DNA of 31,602 nucleotides. Origin: Ectocarpus siliculosus. Lineage: Eukaryota > Sar > Phaeophyceae > Ectocarpales > Ectocarpaceae. This document shows positions 9,299 to 18,058 of the stretch, piece after piece (position 1 is the first letter of the stretch; each line of letters starts with the position of its first letter). The position numbers and the translations under genes were made by a program. The DNA is taken from NCBI GenBank assembly GCA_000310025.1, contig FN648514.1, positions 4,942 through 36,543 on the forward strand, written 5' to 3'. The notes under the pieces are model-generated. The model ran no database searches, was not told where the DNA came from, and was given only the letters and a program-made list of their open reading frames with translations.

Positions 9299-9631
9299 TT
9301 GCGTGCGCATCCTGAACGAAAAACGCCAAGCGATCACCACTCGCAACTTCACCTGGCAATCTGTGCCCGCCGCCCCGACCGCGCACCCCCAGCCGCTGCC
9401 TCCCATTGCAGAGGAGGACGAGGAGCTCACGACTGGGGAGCACGAGGGCGGAGGGGGTGCGTCATGCCACGGTGGAGGGAGGGCGGAGGGAGAACCTGAG
9501 GATGGAGGTTTCCACCTTGACACGACGGCAAACCCGGGGCCCGCGGAGCCGCCCGCGCGCGATGCGCCGGCGGCGCCGCCGGCCGCGCCCCAGGAGTCGG
9601 GCGCGGGCGTGACGCTGGCGAAGGCGCCCCC
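9267..9631 (+). pseudogene. Copia polyprotein continuation: integrase C-terminal region, frame 2
   Basis: After the T-run the reading continues one frame over as YLGPGINTNRDCVRILNEK, the conserved end of Copia integrases, then enters a Pro/Glu/Gly-rich linker. The sense switches again at the C-run 9627-9631. Beyond that this frame turns into a poly-Ala artefact of the AGC repeat. Confidence 0.75.
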
Positions 9632-9713
9632 TCGAGCAGGGAGGGCGCGAGCGTCGCCCCATCTACCACGTCGACCGGGATGGCCGATGTGGGCGGCGGC
9701 GAGGACGACCGCC

Positions 9714-9752
<39 letters not shown>

Positions 9753-10237
9753 GTGGCGGCAGCGACAGCGGCAGCGACACGGATATTCCGGCGCTCCACG
9801 GGCCCGAGGAACGGAGGCTCGCTCGCTTTGGCGAGCCGGCCGAACTCACTAGCCGCCGACTTAGGGAGAACCCTCGCCGGAACACGAGGTACGAGTCGTC
9901 AACGAGTGCCGAAGGTCTGCTCGCCCGCCATGCATCGGCGGCCGGGCTGCCCACCCTGCCCATCACCAGCACGGAGGAGTACACCCACTGGATGCTCGCG
10001 TGTGTGGTCGACGTGGTGGAAGGGCTAGAGGCGAGGGCGGTGCAAGCGCTGCTGTGCGAGCGCGCGGAGGAGGCCAACATCGCGCGCAAAGAGGCAGAGG
10101 ACTTCCTGCTGGGAGCGGAGGACCTCGTGCTCAACTCTCCAGACGCCTTCGTGAGGGCCCTGGCGTCGACCGAGCTGAGTACAGAATCCCCCATAGGCCG
10201 AAGCGAGATGACGAAAGTGGAGGGGAGTGGCCGGTGA
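9632..10237 (+). pseudogene. Copia polyprotein continuation: variable linker with poly-Ser, frame 3
   Basis: Protein-like linker containing GGGEDDRR followed by a run of about twelve serines encoded by (AGC)n at 9714-9752, then acidic and basic segments. It ends with SPDAFVRALAS, which resembles the segment normally just before the reverse transcriptase of Copia elements. The stop at 10235-10237 falls directly after the point where reverse transcriptase should be. Confidence 0.7.
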
Positions 10238-10908
10238 GGGAGGCCATCGGCAGCATGATGTGGGTGTCGACGTTCTCGCGCCCGGACATCTCGTTCGCTG
10301 TGCGTGCGGTAGCGCGCCACGCCCACGCCCCTGCCGAGAGGCACTGGAAGGCGATACGGAAGATCCTCGCCTACCTCAAAGAGACGAGGGACCTCGGGAT
10401 CACCTACAAACGGGGATCGGGGCTGGGGCTGGCGGTGTACGTGGACGCTAGCTACGCCGACGCTGAGGATAGACGTTCGGTGTCAGGGCTGGCAACAACG
10501 GTTGGAGGAACCGTCATCAGCCACGGTGACGGTAGCAAGACGCAAGCTATCATATCTTTGTCGTCTACGGAGGCAGAGTACATTGCTGCCGGAGAGGGTG
10601 TGAAAGAAGCTTTGTTTGTGCGTGCAGTGCTTTCGTTTATTGCCCCAGAGACCAGCGGCGGTAGCATTCAGGTCCTTGAGGACAATCAGGGGGCCATGGC
10701 TTTGGTGCAGAACCCCCTTAGCTCAGCGCGTAGCAAGCACATCGACGTGCGGTACCACTTCATTCGTGGATTGTTTAGGTCGGGTGACATCTCGATCAAG
10801 TTTGTGTCGACGTCGGAGCAACATGCAGACATGCTCACCAAGGCTCTTAGCAAGAGCAACCTGCAGTACCACCGGAAAAAGCTGATGAATTTGCCGGAGC
10901 TTCTGTAG
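10228..10908 (+). CDS. Copia RNase H domain (C terminus of pol)
   Basis: This frame carries the end of a Copia pol. REAIGSMMWVSTFSRPDI is the conserved bridge after reverse transcriptase. Next come HWKAIRKILAYLKET and the RNase H core, with acidic residues in YVDASYAD (D at 10444-10446), SSTEAEYIA and EDNQGAM, followed by RSKHIDVRYHFIR and a stop at 10906-10908. The frame is open upstream to about 10000, but that part is not Copia-like. No reverse transcriptase motifs (LVAKG, YGLKQ, YVDD with hydrophobic context) were found between 9300 and 10228. Confidence 0.88.
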   Translation, partial: WPVREAIGSMMWVSTFSRPDISFAVRAVARHAHAPAERHWKAIRKILAYLKETRDLGITYKRGSGLGLAVYVDASYADAEDRRSVSGLATTVGGTVISHGDGSKTQAIISLSSTEAEYIAAGEGVKEALFVRAVLSFIAPETSGGSIQVLEDNQGAMALVQNPLSSARSKHIDVRYHFIRGLFRSGDISIKFVSTSEQHADMLTKALSKSNLQYHRKKLMNLPELL

Positions 10909-11218
10909 GATTTTCTAGCGCTTGGGGAAGGTCATGTATACCATGCGGGGAAAGATGCATTACTGTCGCGGGCTGTGTCCCAATGGCAGGAGTAGGAGGC
11001 TTGCCTCGCATTCTTGTCTTCGCCTTGGCCTTCCTGATAAGTGCGGCCGTTGTGATCCGCCGTGATAGCAATGGTTTGTGTTGGATGGGATTTATTTTCG
11101 AGGGGTTTTGCCCGGGCGCCGGGTTTCCCCTCGACCACCGTATTGGCATTTTATTGATGTATCCGGGGTGTTTTTGCCCCACTGATGGTTAGTCACTTGC
11201 GTGGAGAACCAGGGAGGG
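10909..11218 (+). other. Copia 3' untranslated region with polypurine tract
   Basis: Non-coding stretch between the pol stop and the 3' LTR. The polypurine tract is the purine-rich GGAGAACCAGGGAGGG at about 11203-11218, ending directly at the TG of the LTR. Confidence 0.75.
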
Positions 11219-11472
11219 TGTTCGTGGGTCTACGGACATGGTTTGGATATGTTAGCCGTACGTACAAGTGTGACGCAGATGGTGTAGAACCTTTTAGGTA
11301 GGGGTACGGTGATGATGCACCGGGGCCCCCTTTTGTTGTGTGCAGCAGCCCTGCTGCCACTCCTCCTTTCTGAGCACGACAGCGCCCTGGGTACGGGCGT
11401 TGCCTCACCGTCTGAAGTTAATACACTACACAAACAATACCCGATAAGTACGCGGAGTACGGCCGACAAACA
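11219..11472 (+). repeat. Copia 3' LTR (254 bp)
   Basis: Read side by side, it is identical to the 5' LTR except that it lacks the 8-bp duplication. It is followed by GAGGT at 11473-11477, the right copy of the target duplication. Confidence 0.95.
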
Positions 11473-11552
11473 GAGGTCTGTCTCTTGGTCGATATCAGGA
11501 GGGGGGGGGTATGCCCGTCCAAAAAAATCCGTCGGGCCAACTTTCGGAGCCA
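11473..11552 (-). repeat. F1 right arm, outer part (uninterrupted by LINE-A)
   Basis: Reverse complement of the F1 left arm as it would read without LINE-A. The CCTGAT..CGACCAAGA segment joins straight through a nine-base C-run to GGGCATAC and on to GGCTCC at the F1 end. This shows directly what the LINE-A target looked like. Confidence 0.9.
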
Positions 11553-11554
11553 TA

Positions 11555-12765
11555 ACAGTAAATGTCGAGTTTCTTCAAGTTTCTTAGGTGAAAAATTCTC
11601 TACGGCATATAGGCTGCTTCAGGCGGCGATCGTGAATGGAAGAACAGCCTACTGTACCATCAAGGCCGCGTGAGTCTAGAGTCTTCAAAGGGAATGCTCG
11701 TTTTCAAGCACACAGACAGGCCGAGAGAACGTTTTTGTAGTTGCCTTAAGGTTGCCCCGGTTGAACGAGAAACATGCAAATCAGGACCGAATATTTCTGG
11801 GGCGACCTCGGCACGTTTCCAGTCGGCCAGTGAGCCAAGCCAGCGAGCACTTTGTTCACGTACTTGCAGAGACAGAGGGTACCAGAGAAAGAAGCACGAG
11901 AGCACACACCACTGTGCACGTGTACGCCGCTTCTGCATGCATGTAGACTAGACCTACGTGCTAGATTATGTTCAGCAATAGTGCGTTTCACACTCGACTG
12001 CCTGTCTGCCATGAATTCCAGGGCATGCCCACCCGTTTCTGAAAGCAGAATGATGGACACAAGAGGCAAAAATCAACCACCGCCGCAAGGGACGAAACAA
12101 ATCGGCAGTAGTTGTGTAGCAGCAGCCGAGGGGGGCCAGGAGGCAGCACACCTTCTCAAACAGGTGTTGTTGTTGCTTTGCCCCCTTTCGATCCAATCCT
12201 TGCCGTACTCCTGCCTTGTTAGCCGGTCAGCGTGACGTGATGGGCGGGGGCCGGTGGTGGAGCCAATCCGGCCAACACTGCTCTGTGATGCCGTCAAATT
12301 GATCCTCTCGCAGAATTCTAAGAAAATAAGAATGTGACGACAACAACAAGAAGCTGCCGACAGAAAGGTACAATGTACTCTTGAGATCTTAGGGCGCGCA
12401 AAGAAATCGCTAGGAAAATTCAGCGAGGAGTAAGAGAGAGAGCGAGAGAGGACTTGCCGAAAACGCGGCGCTGAAACCGTCTGGTCGTGAGCTTTCCGAA
12501 ACTCATCATGATGTGTACTACTGTACAATATGCATCTTCTTCGTCGTGGACCAATCGGTCTTTTGCTTTTTCCCACAGGGGGTGTGCGCGTTCTCGCGTC
12601 ACAATAAATGTATCTACAGTACAGCAGTAGTGGGCATTCATCATCTACAATCTCCACGTCGAGGACGCTTGCTTTCGTCTCAGGTTCACATTGATTGGCG
12701 TCGTCGACTAAGAGATGTCCACTTCCTCCCTCTGTTCACGAGAACTCTCTTCGTTTCATTGGAAA
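11555..12765 (-). repeat. R element copy A, 5' part (minus orientation)
   Basis: Continues R copy A beyond F1. Blocks shared with copy C include GGCGGCGATCGTGAATGGA, CCAGTCGGCCAGTGAGC, GCCAGCGTGACGTGATGGGCG-like, AGAGAGAGCGAGAGAGGACT and CGTGGACCAATCGGTCTT. Alignment with copy C is lost near 12765 and 24830, which would be the R 5' end. Frames on either strand are not conserved between copies, so no gene is called. Confidence 0.7.
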
Positions 12766-13328
12766 TGTGCATGTAGCATGTTGTGCATAGTATGTGCCAA
12801 ATGAAAATGGTCCTTTCCCACCGAACACGAATGATGTTGTCGCATTCAGGTGACAGACAGGGCACCGCCGTGTCAAGTCAAGCATCTACATGCGCGGAAT
12901 GCACGGCGATGGGCAAATCTCCTGCTGACAAAGCCGCTGGCCATGAAGATACTCGCATTACGGACCTGATGGCCCATTCCTACCGGGGAACATACTTCCA
13001 GCGGACACCCAAAACAGGGTTGAACCCCGTCATATCCTAAGGGAATTGCCGCGTTATCCCTCCTACATCAATCACAACAATCACATTAACACAGCAGCAG
13101 AGTTAATTGTAATATTGTTGCAAACCTGGCGGGGGTAAAACTAAAACTTCTGCTCCTCTACTCCTTAACTTGCTGCTGCTGCTTCAATGGTATAGAAAAG
13201 GCGAAGGTTCTCGTAACTTGTTTCTTTGTTGGCCGAAGAGCGAAGAACGAAACGCCGGAGCGGAGAAGAAACCCGACCGTCGTGACGCTCCAGAGAAAAC
13301 GTTACGGTTATCCCTCTTCGTTGGCCGT
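12766..13328. other. Unassigned sequence, no gene recognised
   Basis: A plus-strand frame of 85 codons (12783-13040) is open but resembles nothing recognised and has no usable partner. The rest is AT-richer with short CAA and CAG runs. No repeat partner was found elsewhere in the window. Confidence 0.4.
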
Positions 13329-13937
13329 TCAAAATTGGAAAGCATCCGCCGCGTTGTAAGCGTACGGGTTGGCATAGCCATCCACCTGCTGGACCTCGCG
13401 CTGCCGCACCGTGACGACCGTGGTGCCGTCGAAATTGAACCTCGCGGGAGTTAGCGCGCTGCTCCGAGCAGCATGGGCGACGGTCTCCATCTCTATCTGC
13501 GCGCAACGAATCTCGGCCCGTGCCCTCATCGCTTCCATGGCGGTTTCGTGCTGATGCTGCTGCTGCTCGGCCGCCTGGGCTGGTGTGGGCTCCGAATCCA
13601 CGGCTTCCTGACCCTGAGCCCGCACAGCTTCTTCGGCGTTGTCCTGGTGCTGCTGCAACGCCGCTTCGATGAGCTTGGGTTCCAAGTCCAGAGTTTCTTG
13701 ACGCTCAGCCCTCGTTTTGGCCTGCCAGGCCGCTTCCGACACGTATACCCGTGACACGGGCCCCAGCATGTTGTATGGCATGTCAGAGACATCAGGGGCA
13801 CCGCCGTCACCGGTATTGCTGTTTGTGGCGTTGGATCCCATATTTTCTGTTGCTGCGGTGGCGGCCGGCGTACCTGCAAGTTCCGAGGGTAACACGGGTA
13901 GTGCCCGGGGTGGGGTGGGGTGGGGTGGGGTACTCAT
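13329..13937 (-). CDS. Unrecognised 202-residue ORF, Ala/Gln/Glu-rich, probable coiled coil
   Basis: Not recognised. The N terminus is Pro-rich (MSTPPHPTPP) and encoded by the (GGGGT)n-like tail of R copy B, which also supplies the ATG, so the true start may be downstream (M33 in ENMGSNATN). Residues about 65-150 are rich in Ala, Gln and Glu with heptad-like spacing (ERQETLDLEPKLIEAALQQH), suggesting a coiled coil. The C terminus is TVVTVRQREVQQVDGYANPY, then a stop. The composition looks like real protein, and the opposite-strand frames look like shadows. It occupies the position relative to R where the other two R copies have LINE-B, so it may be part of a 5'-truncated retroelement or a gene fragment. 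Confidence 0.5.
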   Translation of the reverse strand: MSTPPHPTPPRALPVLPSELAGTPAATAATENMGSNATNSNTGDGGAPDVSDMPYNMLGPVSRVYVSEAAWQAKTRAERQETLDLEPKLIEAALQQHQDNAEEAVRAQGQEAVDSEPTPAQAAEQQQHQHETAMEAMRARAEIRCAQIEMETVAHAARSSALTPARFNFDGTTVVTVRQREVQQVDGYANPYAYNAADAFQF

Positions 13938-14464
13938 AGTCGTGCAATGCCGTAGTCGTTAGACCATTGACCTCGCATCCCTACAAAGCCGGGACGGAGC
14001 ACGCCGGGTTTCTCACCGGTCCAGGCTCTCACATCACTAAGCGCGAAGCGCCGTGACGTATCCGGCGAGTCGCATGAAGGGTGCGCTGCATCCTGCTAAG
14101 GGTGTTCGGCATCTTGTGCTTACTTCCTTGCGTACGGATGACAGCTGCGTATGACTTAACTTATTTTCTGGTGGTCACTTCCAGAGACAGTTGTAAGCAC
14201 TGTGTAACTGCCTCGGGGATGCTTGACCATTGTAACACAACGTGGTGCGATCATCCCCCTTGCGCGGAGTGCGGGTTCTCGAGCCCGCACAACATGATCT
14301 ACTCGACCACCATTCATGGTTACCGCAAAACAAAACAAAAAAACGCCAAAAAAACGGCAACCTGGTTGCCGAGTTCACGAAGTGAATTGGCTAGTTTTAC
14401 AACGTCGTTGCCAAGCGACGAAAACCCAACCCCGATGGTAAACACCAGCGGGAGGGGGCGCGAT
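13907..14464 (-). repeat. R element copy B, 5' truncated
   Basis: Matches the 3'-most about 550 bp of R copies A and C, from CCCAACCCCGATGG.AAACACC down to the GGTCAATGGTCTAAC and GAGTACC end. Its terminal run is an impure C-rich tract ((TGGGG)n at 13907-13930). Its 5' truncation lies at a G-run (14465-14475) shared with the neighbouring LINE-B fragment, and none of the remaining R sequence follows. Confidence 0.75.
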
Positions 14465-14662
14465 GGGGGGGGGGGCGGGCGTACTCGTTTGCAAGCCGTA
14501 GCGGGTAGACCATTGACCACGAGTCCTCGAGAGGACAGAGCATTTCTCCCACAGGACCGATCACCGATGGCCGAGCGTTCCTTCCTACTTCGCCAAAAGT
14601 GAATCAAAAACGTTGCCTTGACCTATATATCAGATCGAGGTATCACTTTCCGCCTGCCCCTA
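14465..14662 (-). mobile_element. LINE-B 3'-end fragment (second copy, truncated by gap)
   Basis: On the minus strand it matches the last about 200 bp of the larger LINE-B (14793-14990), including GATCGGTCCTGTGGGA, CTCGAGGAC and GGTCAATGGTCTA, and ends in an eleven-base C-run (G at 14465-14475). The remainder disappears into the scaffold gap. Confidence 0.8.
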
Positions 14663-14762
14663 NNNNNNNNNNNNNNNNNNNNNNNNNNNNNNNNNNNNNN
14701 NNNNNNNNNNNNNNNNNNNNNNNNNNNNNNNNNNNNNNNNNNNNNNNNNNNNNNNNNNNNNN
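14663..14762. other. Scaffold gap of exactly 100 N
   Basis: One hundred undefined bases, followed by a run of thirty G (14763-14792). The gap lies between two same-orientation LINE-B 3' regions, so its true size and content are unknown. A collapsed tandem of LINE-B copies is likely. Confidence 0.98.
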
Positions 14763-14799
14763 GGGGGGGGGGGGGGGGGGGGGGGGGGGGGGCGTACTC

Positions 14800-16287
14800 T
14801 TATGCTTTGCATGCCTTAGCGGTTAGACCATTGACCACGCGTCCTCGAGAGGACGGAGCATTGTTCCCACAGGACCGATCACCGATGGTCAATCGTTCCT
14901 TCCTACTTTGCCAAAGGTGGCTCAAAAATGTCTTTCCTAGTCTGTCTATCCTACCGATGTCACTTTCCGCTTTTTCAAACCACTTTCTACTCCCCAGTAC
15001 CGCTACCGTCCTCTCCTCTCTATCCCATGCCTCAAACATCTCCCTGTACGTCCCTTGTATTCTTCCCAGCTCGGTCATGTACACTTCCCTCTCCTTTTCG
15101 TACCACGGACATTCCGCGACTACATGAACACTGTCTTCGCATTCGAAGCCGCAATCGCATTTGAACTTGTCGTCTTCGTCGTCTACCGTCCTATGTCTTC
15201 GTCGACGTTCGCGAAGGCCTATGTCCCCGGTCCTGAATTTGACCTTAAGCTTTGTCCCTGCATCCATTGGTCCATGTAGGTAATCCTTGAACCCTATTCC
15301 TTCTTTCAACATTCCGTACACTTCGAGACCCTCCTTATCCTTGGTTTCTTTCCTTAGATTTTGTTCTTCTCTCTCGGCACAAGCAACAGATATCTTCTTC
15401 TTGAACCCCTGTAGACCCTCCGTTTCCAGCGTTTCATCTTCGTCGATGTCCAATCCCTTCCATACGTCCTCTACAACCTTGACCCATTCCGTGTGTTGTC
15501 TACCCCTCTTTTTGTTTGCCCACTTCGCCTCCCATACTATTCTCGGCAACCTCTCCTCTCCCATCCCGCACATGCGGTACTGCCATGTCAGCTTCCTTAC
15601 GTCTCTTCCCGACCGTAGGGATTGGATCCCCAATTCTGCCCTGACTGCTGCATTACTTGTGCGCTTGGAGCATCCTAGGATGATTTTCGCTGCTTTCATC
15701 TGCGCCGCCTCGAGTTCTTTCACTACCTTCTTATTTCCTTCCCATACTTCTCCGGCGTACTCCAGCGGCGGTACGATTACGCTCTTCAAAACCGTCAGTT
15801 TGATGCGTGTATCAAGGTGCCGGTTTGCGAGTATTGGGTGCAGCTTCCCTGCTCGTGCTTTGCCCTTTTCCGCTACCTTGGACATGTGTGCATTCCACGA
15901 GCAATCTTTTGCGATCTCTATTCCGAGGTATGTGTACTGGTCCACTACTGCAATCTCCTCGATCCCCCACTTCCATCTATGTTCTACTGGTTCCTCCCTG
16001 CCCTCGTTGCATACCATGACGGCACTCTTCGTAACGTTGGCAGACAATCTCCACTTATCAGTAAACTTCTTCGCCGCGTCAATTTGCAGTTGCAGTCCCT
16101 CAGGGGTGTCCGACATACCAACAAAGTCATCCGCAAACAGCATTCCTGACACCGAAGTTTCCGTGTCCCCTACTTTTACTCCCTTCCGGACTGCCTCTAC
16201 GACTTCCAACAGATCGTTGATGAACACCTGGAACAATGTTGGGGACAGCGTGCAACCTTGTGGGACCCCTTGCTCAATGTCGAAGAA
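14800..16287 (-). pseudogene. LINE-B polyprotein, reverse transcriptase C-terminal half and zinc knuckle
   Basis: Same frame as the preceding piece, directly after its TAA. It carries EQGVPQGCTLSPTLF, the catalytic box FADD in MLFADDFVGM, the thumb region (YTYLGIEI, ILANRHLD), and near the C terminus a knuckle CDCGFECEDSVHVVAECP (C-x1-C-x3-C-x4-H-x4-C). The frame stays open through the conserved 3' tail and stops seven bases before the poly(C) run, so the element has practically no 3' UTR. If the internal stop were absent, endonuclease and reverse transcriptase would both be complete here. Confidence 0.88.
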
Positions 16288-16290
16288 TTA

Positions 16291-18051
16291 AGACAGTTCT
16301 CCGTCTAGCATGACCGCGCTTTTCGTACACTCTGTCATCTTCTTCAGCACCCTCCACATTTTCCCCTTGATCCCGTACTTGGACAATTGTTTCCACAGCC
16401 CATTTCTCCATACGGTATCGTATGCCTTTTTCACGTCCGGGAAGAAGCAGTACGTCCGCTTGCCCGCCCTCTTTCTACCTTGGATGATTCTCCCTACCGT
16501 GAATGCGTGGTCTACGCACCCCCTCTTCTGTCGGAAACCTGCCTGGCCCTCACTAATGCTACGTTTCTTCTCCAATACTCCCACTATCCTATCGTTCAGC
16601 AGCTTACAGAACACTTTTCCTACTGTGTTCAACAGTGTGATACCCCTGTAGTTTCCTGGGTCAGTCTTGTCTCCTTTCTTAAACAAGTTCACAACCACTC
16701 CTTCCCTCCATCTACTTGGCGCATACTCGTTTTTCCACACCCAGTTGTATAGCAGTACCATCAGCTGGATCATCCCCTTGCCCCCAAACTTCATGAACTC
16801 GTTTACTATCCCATCCGCCCCTGCTGCTTTGTGGCACTGCAGCTTGTTCACACACGCCTCAACCTCGTCCTCAGTGAACTCCTTTTCTAGTTCTACGTTC
16901 CCAACGTCTGCCTTCGATGTCTCTTCTTCTTTCTGGGCCCATGCGTCCACCTCCTTCTTAAACACTTGGTCAAAATCTTCATTCTCCGAAGGCACTCCAA
17001 GTCTCTTGTAGTGTCCTGCTAGAACTTCCCTTTTTCCCTTCCCACTGCTGACTAGTCCACCGTTCACACCTCGCAATGTTGCTACCCCTGTATCCCCCCC
17101 TTGCGCGGTCTTTTTTACCATCCCACTAATCCCTTCCCACATCTGCTTGACGTTCCCCTCCAGGTCTCCGTTGGCCTTCTGCACTACTTCGTCCCAAATG
17201 CTCTTTTTCTTCTTTTTCACTAGTCCCTTCACCTGTTTCCTCTTGGCCCTGTACTTTTCCCAACTCTCTTCAGACCCCTCACCCAGGTACTGCTTGAAGA
17301 CTTCTCTACGTTCCCCTATTTCTTCTTTCAGCTCGTCATCCCACCACTTAACCGATACCCCACATCGTACCACCTTCTTTCCCGCTACTCTCTCTGCCGC
17401 TGTGTTCACTATGGACTCCCATCCTTCAATCACCCTGTCCCCTGCTGCTTGTACGTCTACGTTTCCGTCTTCGACGCTTCTCAGCAGGTTTCTGAAGGGT
17501 TCTACACTACCAGCCAATCCCTTCTGGAATTCATCGCGTGTCCCCTCGTCTCCCAAACGCTCTACTTTCCACCGGAACACTTTCCTCTTTTTCTTACTCT
17601 CCGTCTTTCTAGATCGGTCGATGTTTGCCCATATGAGGAAATGGTCGGTCGAACCTATATCTATCGCACTTACGTGCAGCTCCGGGACCTGTGTGCTCCC
17701 CCTATCTACCAGGATGTAGTCGAGGATCGAGTATTCATTGCAAACTGCCCTCTGCCTGGTGAACTCTGGCTTATCGCTTTCCCTCCTACCGTTCAACACC
17801 ATCAGCTCGTTGCTTCCCAAGAATTCAAGCATCCTCACTCCGTTGTCATTCACTTTGTCTTCTCCGTGCTGCCCGATCGCCTGTCCTCTACTGCAAGCTT
17901 TCCCTACTCTGGAGTTGAAATCGCCCACCATGACAACTTCTCCCTTCCTACTGAACCTCTGGACATCTTCCCCAATTTGTCCGAAGTTCTCCTGCGCCTT
18001 GCTTGCGACTTTCTTCGACGACGGTGGGACGTATACGTTCCCTAGAAACAA
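16291..18051 (-). pseudogene. LINE-B polyprotein, endonuclease remainder and reverse transcriptase N-terminal half
   Basis: The 587-residue piece contains the rest of the endonuclease (VMVGDFNSRVG, ILDYILVDR, STDHFLIW), a linker, and the reverse transcriptase fingers and palm: HKAAGADGIVNEF, RWREGVVVNLFKKGDK, NYRGITLLN, GQAGFRQKRGC, and FPDVKKAYDTVW with the first catalytic Asp. It ends at a single in-frame TAA (16290-16288) just before the conserved GVPQGCTLSP motif. Confidence 0.88.
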
Positions 18052-18058
18052 ATCTTTC

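Larger units (their letters stand above)
6145..11472 (+). mobile_element. Copia-type LTR retrotransposon lacking reverse transcriptase
   Basis: Complete LTR-bounded element of about 5.33 kb with the perfect 5-bp duplication GAGGT at 6140-6144 and 11473-11477. Both LTRs begin TG and end CA. Domain order is gag with two zinc knuckles, protease, integrase and RNase H, the order of Ty1/Copia elements, but the reverse transcriptase expected between integrase and RNase H is absent. Two homopolymer frameshifts (9262-9267 and 9627-9631) also break the frame. The LTRs differ only by an 8-bp duplication, so insertion was recent. Confidence 0.95.
1551..11554. mobile_element. Foldback/MITE element F1, occupied by LINE-A and a Copia element
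   Basis: F1 is a long-armed inverted-repeat element split by two later insertions. Left arm: 1553-1602 plus 5761-5936. Spacer: 5937-6001. Right arm: 6002-6144 plus 11473-11552. The ends are TGGCTCCC..AAAGTTGGCC on the left and its near-exact reverse complement on the right, flanked on both sides by TA (1551-1552 and 11553-11554). Removing LINE-A (1603-5760) and the Copia element with one copy of its target duplication leaves about 0.5 kb with two arms of about 220 bp. The TA duplication resembles Tc1/mariner-type insertions, but no transposase is present. Confidence 0.8.

Noticed and set aside
9303-10028. Long plus frame with poly-Ala through the Copia linker
   Set aside because: Its first part (to about 9631) is genuine, but the poly-Ala half is the AGC repeat read out of phase; the poly-Ser frame gives the protein-like continuation.
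14800-14860. tRNA-like A-box resemblance (TTAGCGGTTAGA) in the shared LINE-B/R tail
   Set aside because: No B-box (GGTTCGAATCC-like) at the proper distance, no cloverleaf possible, and the element reads in the opposite direction. Not called as a tRNA or SINE head.
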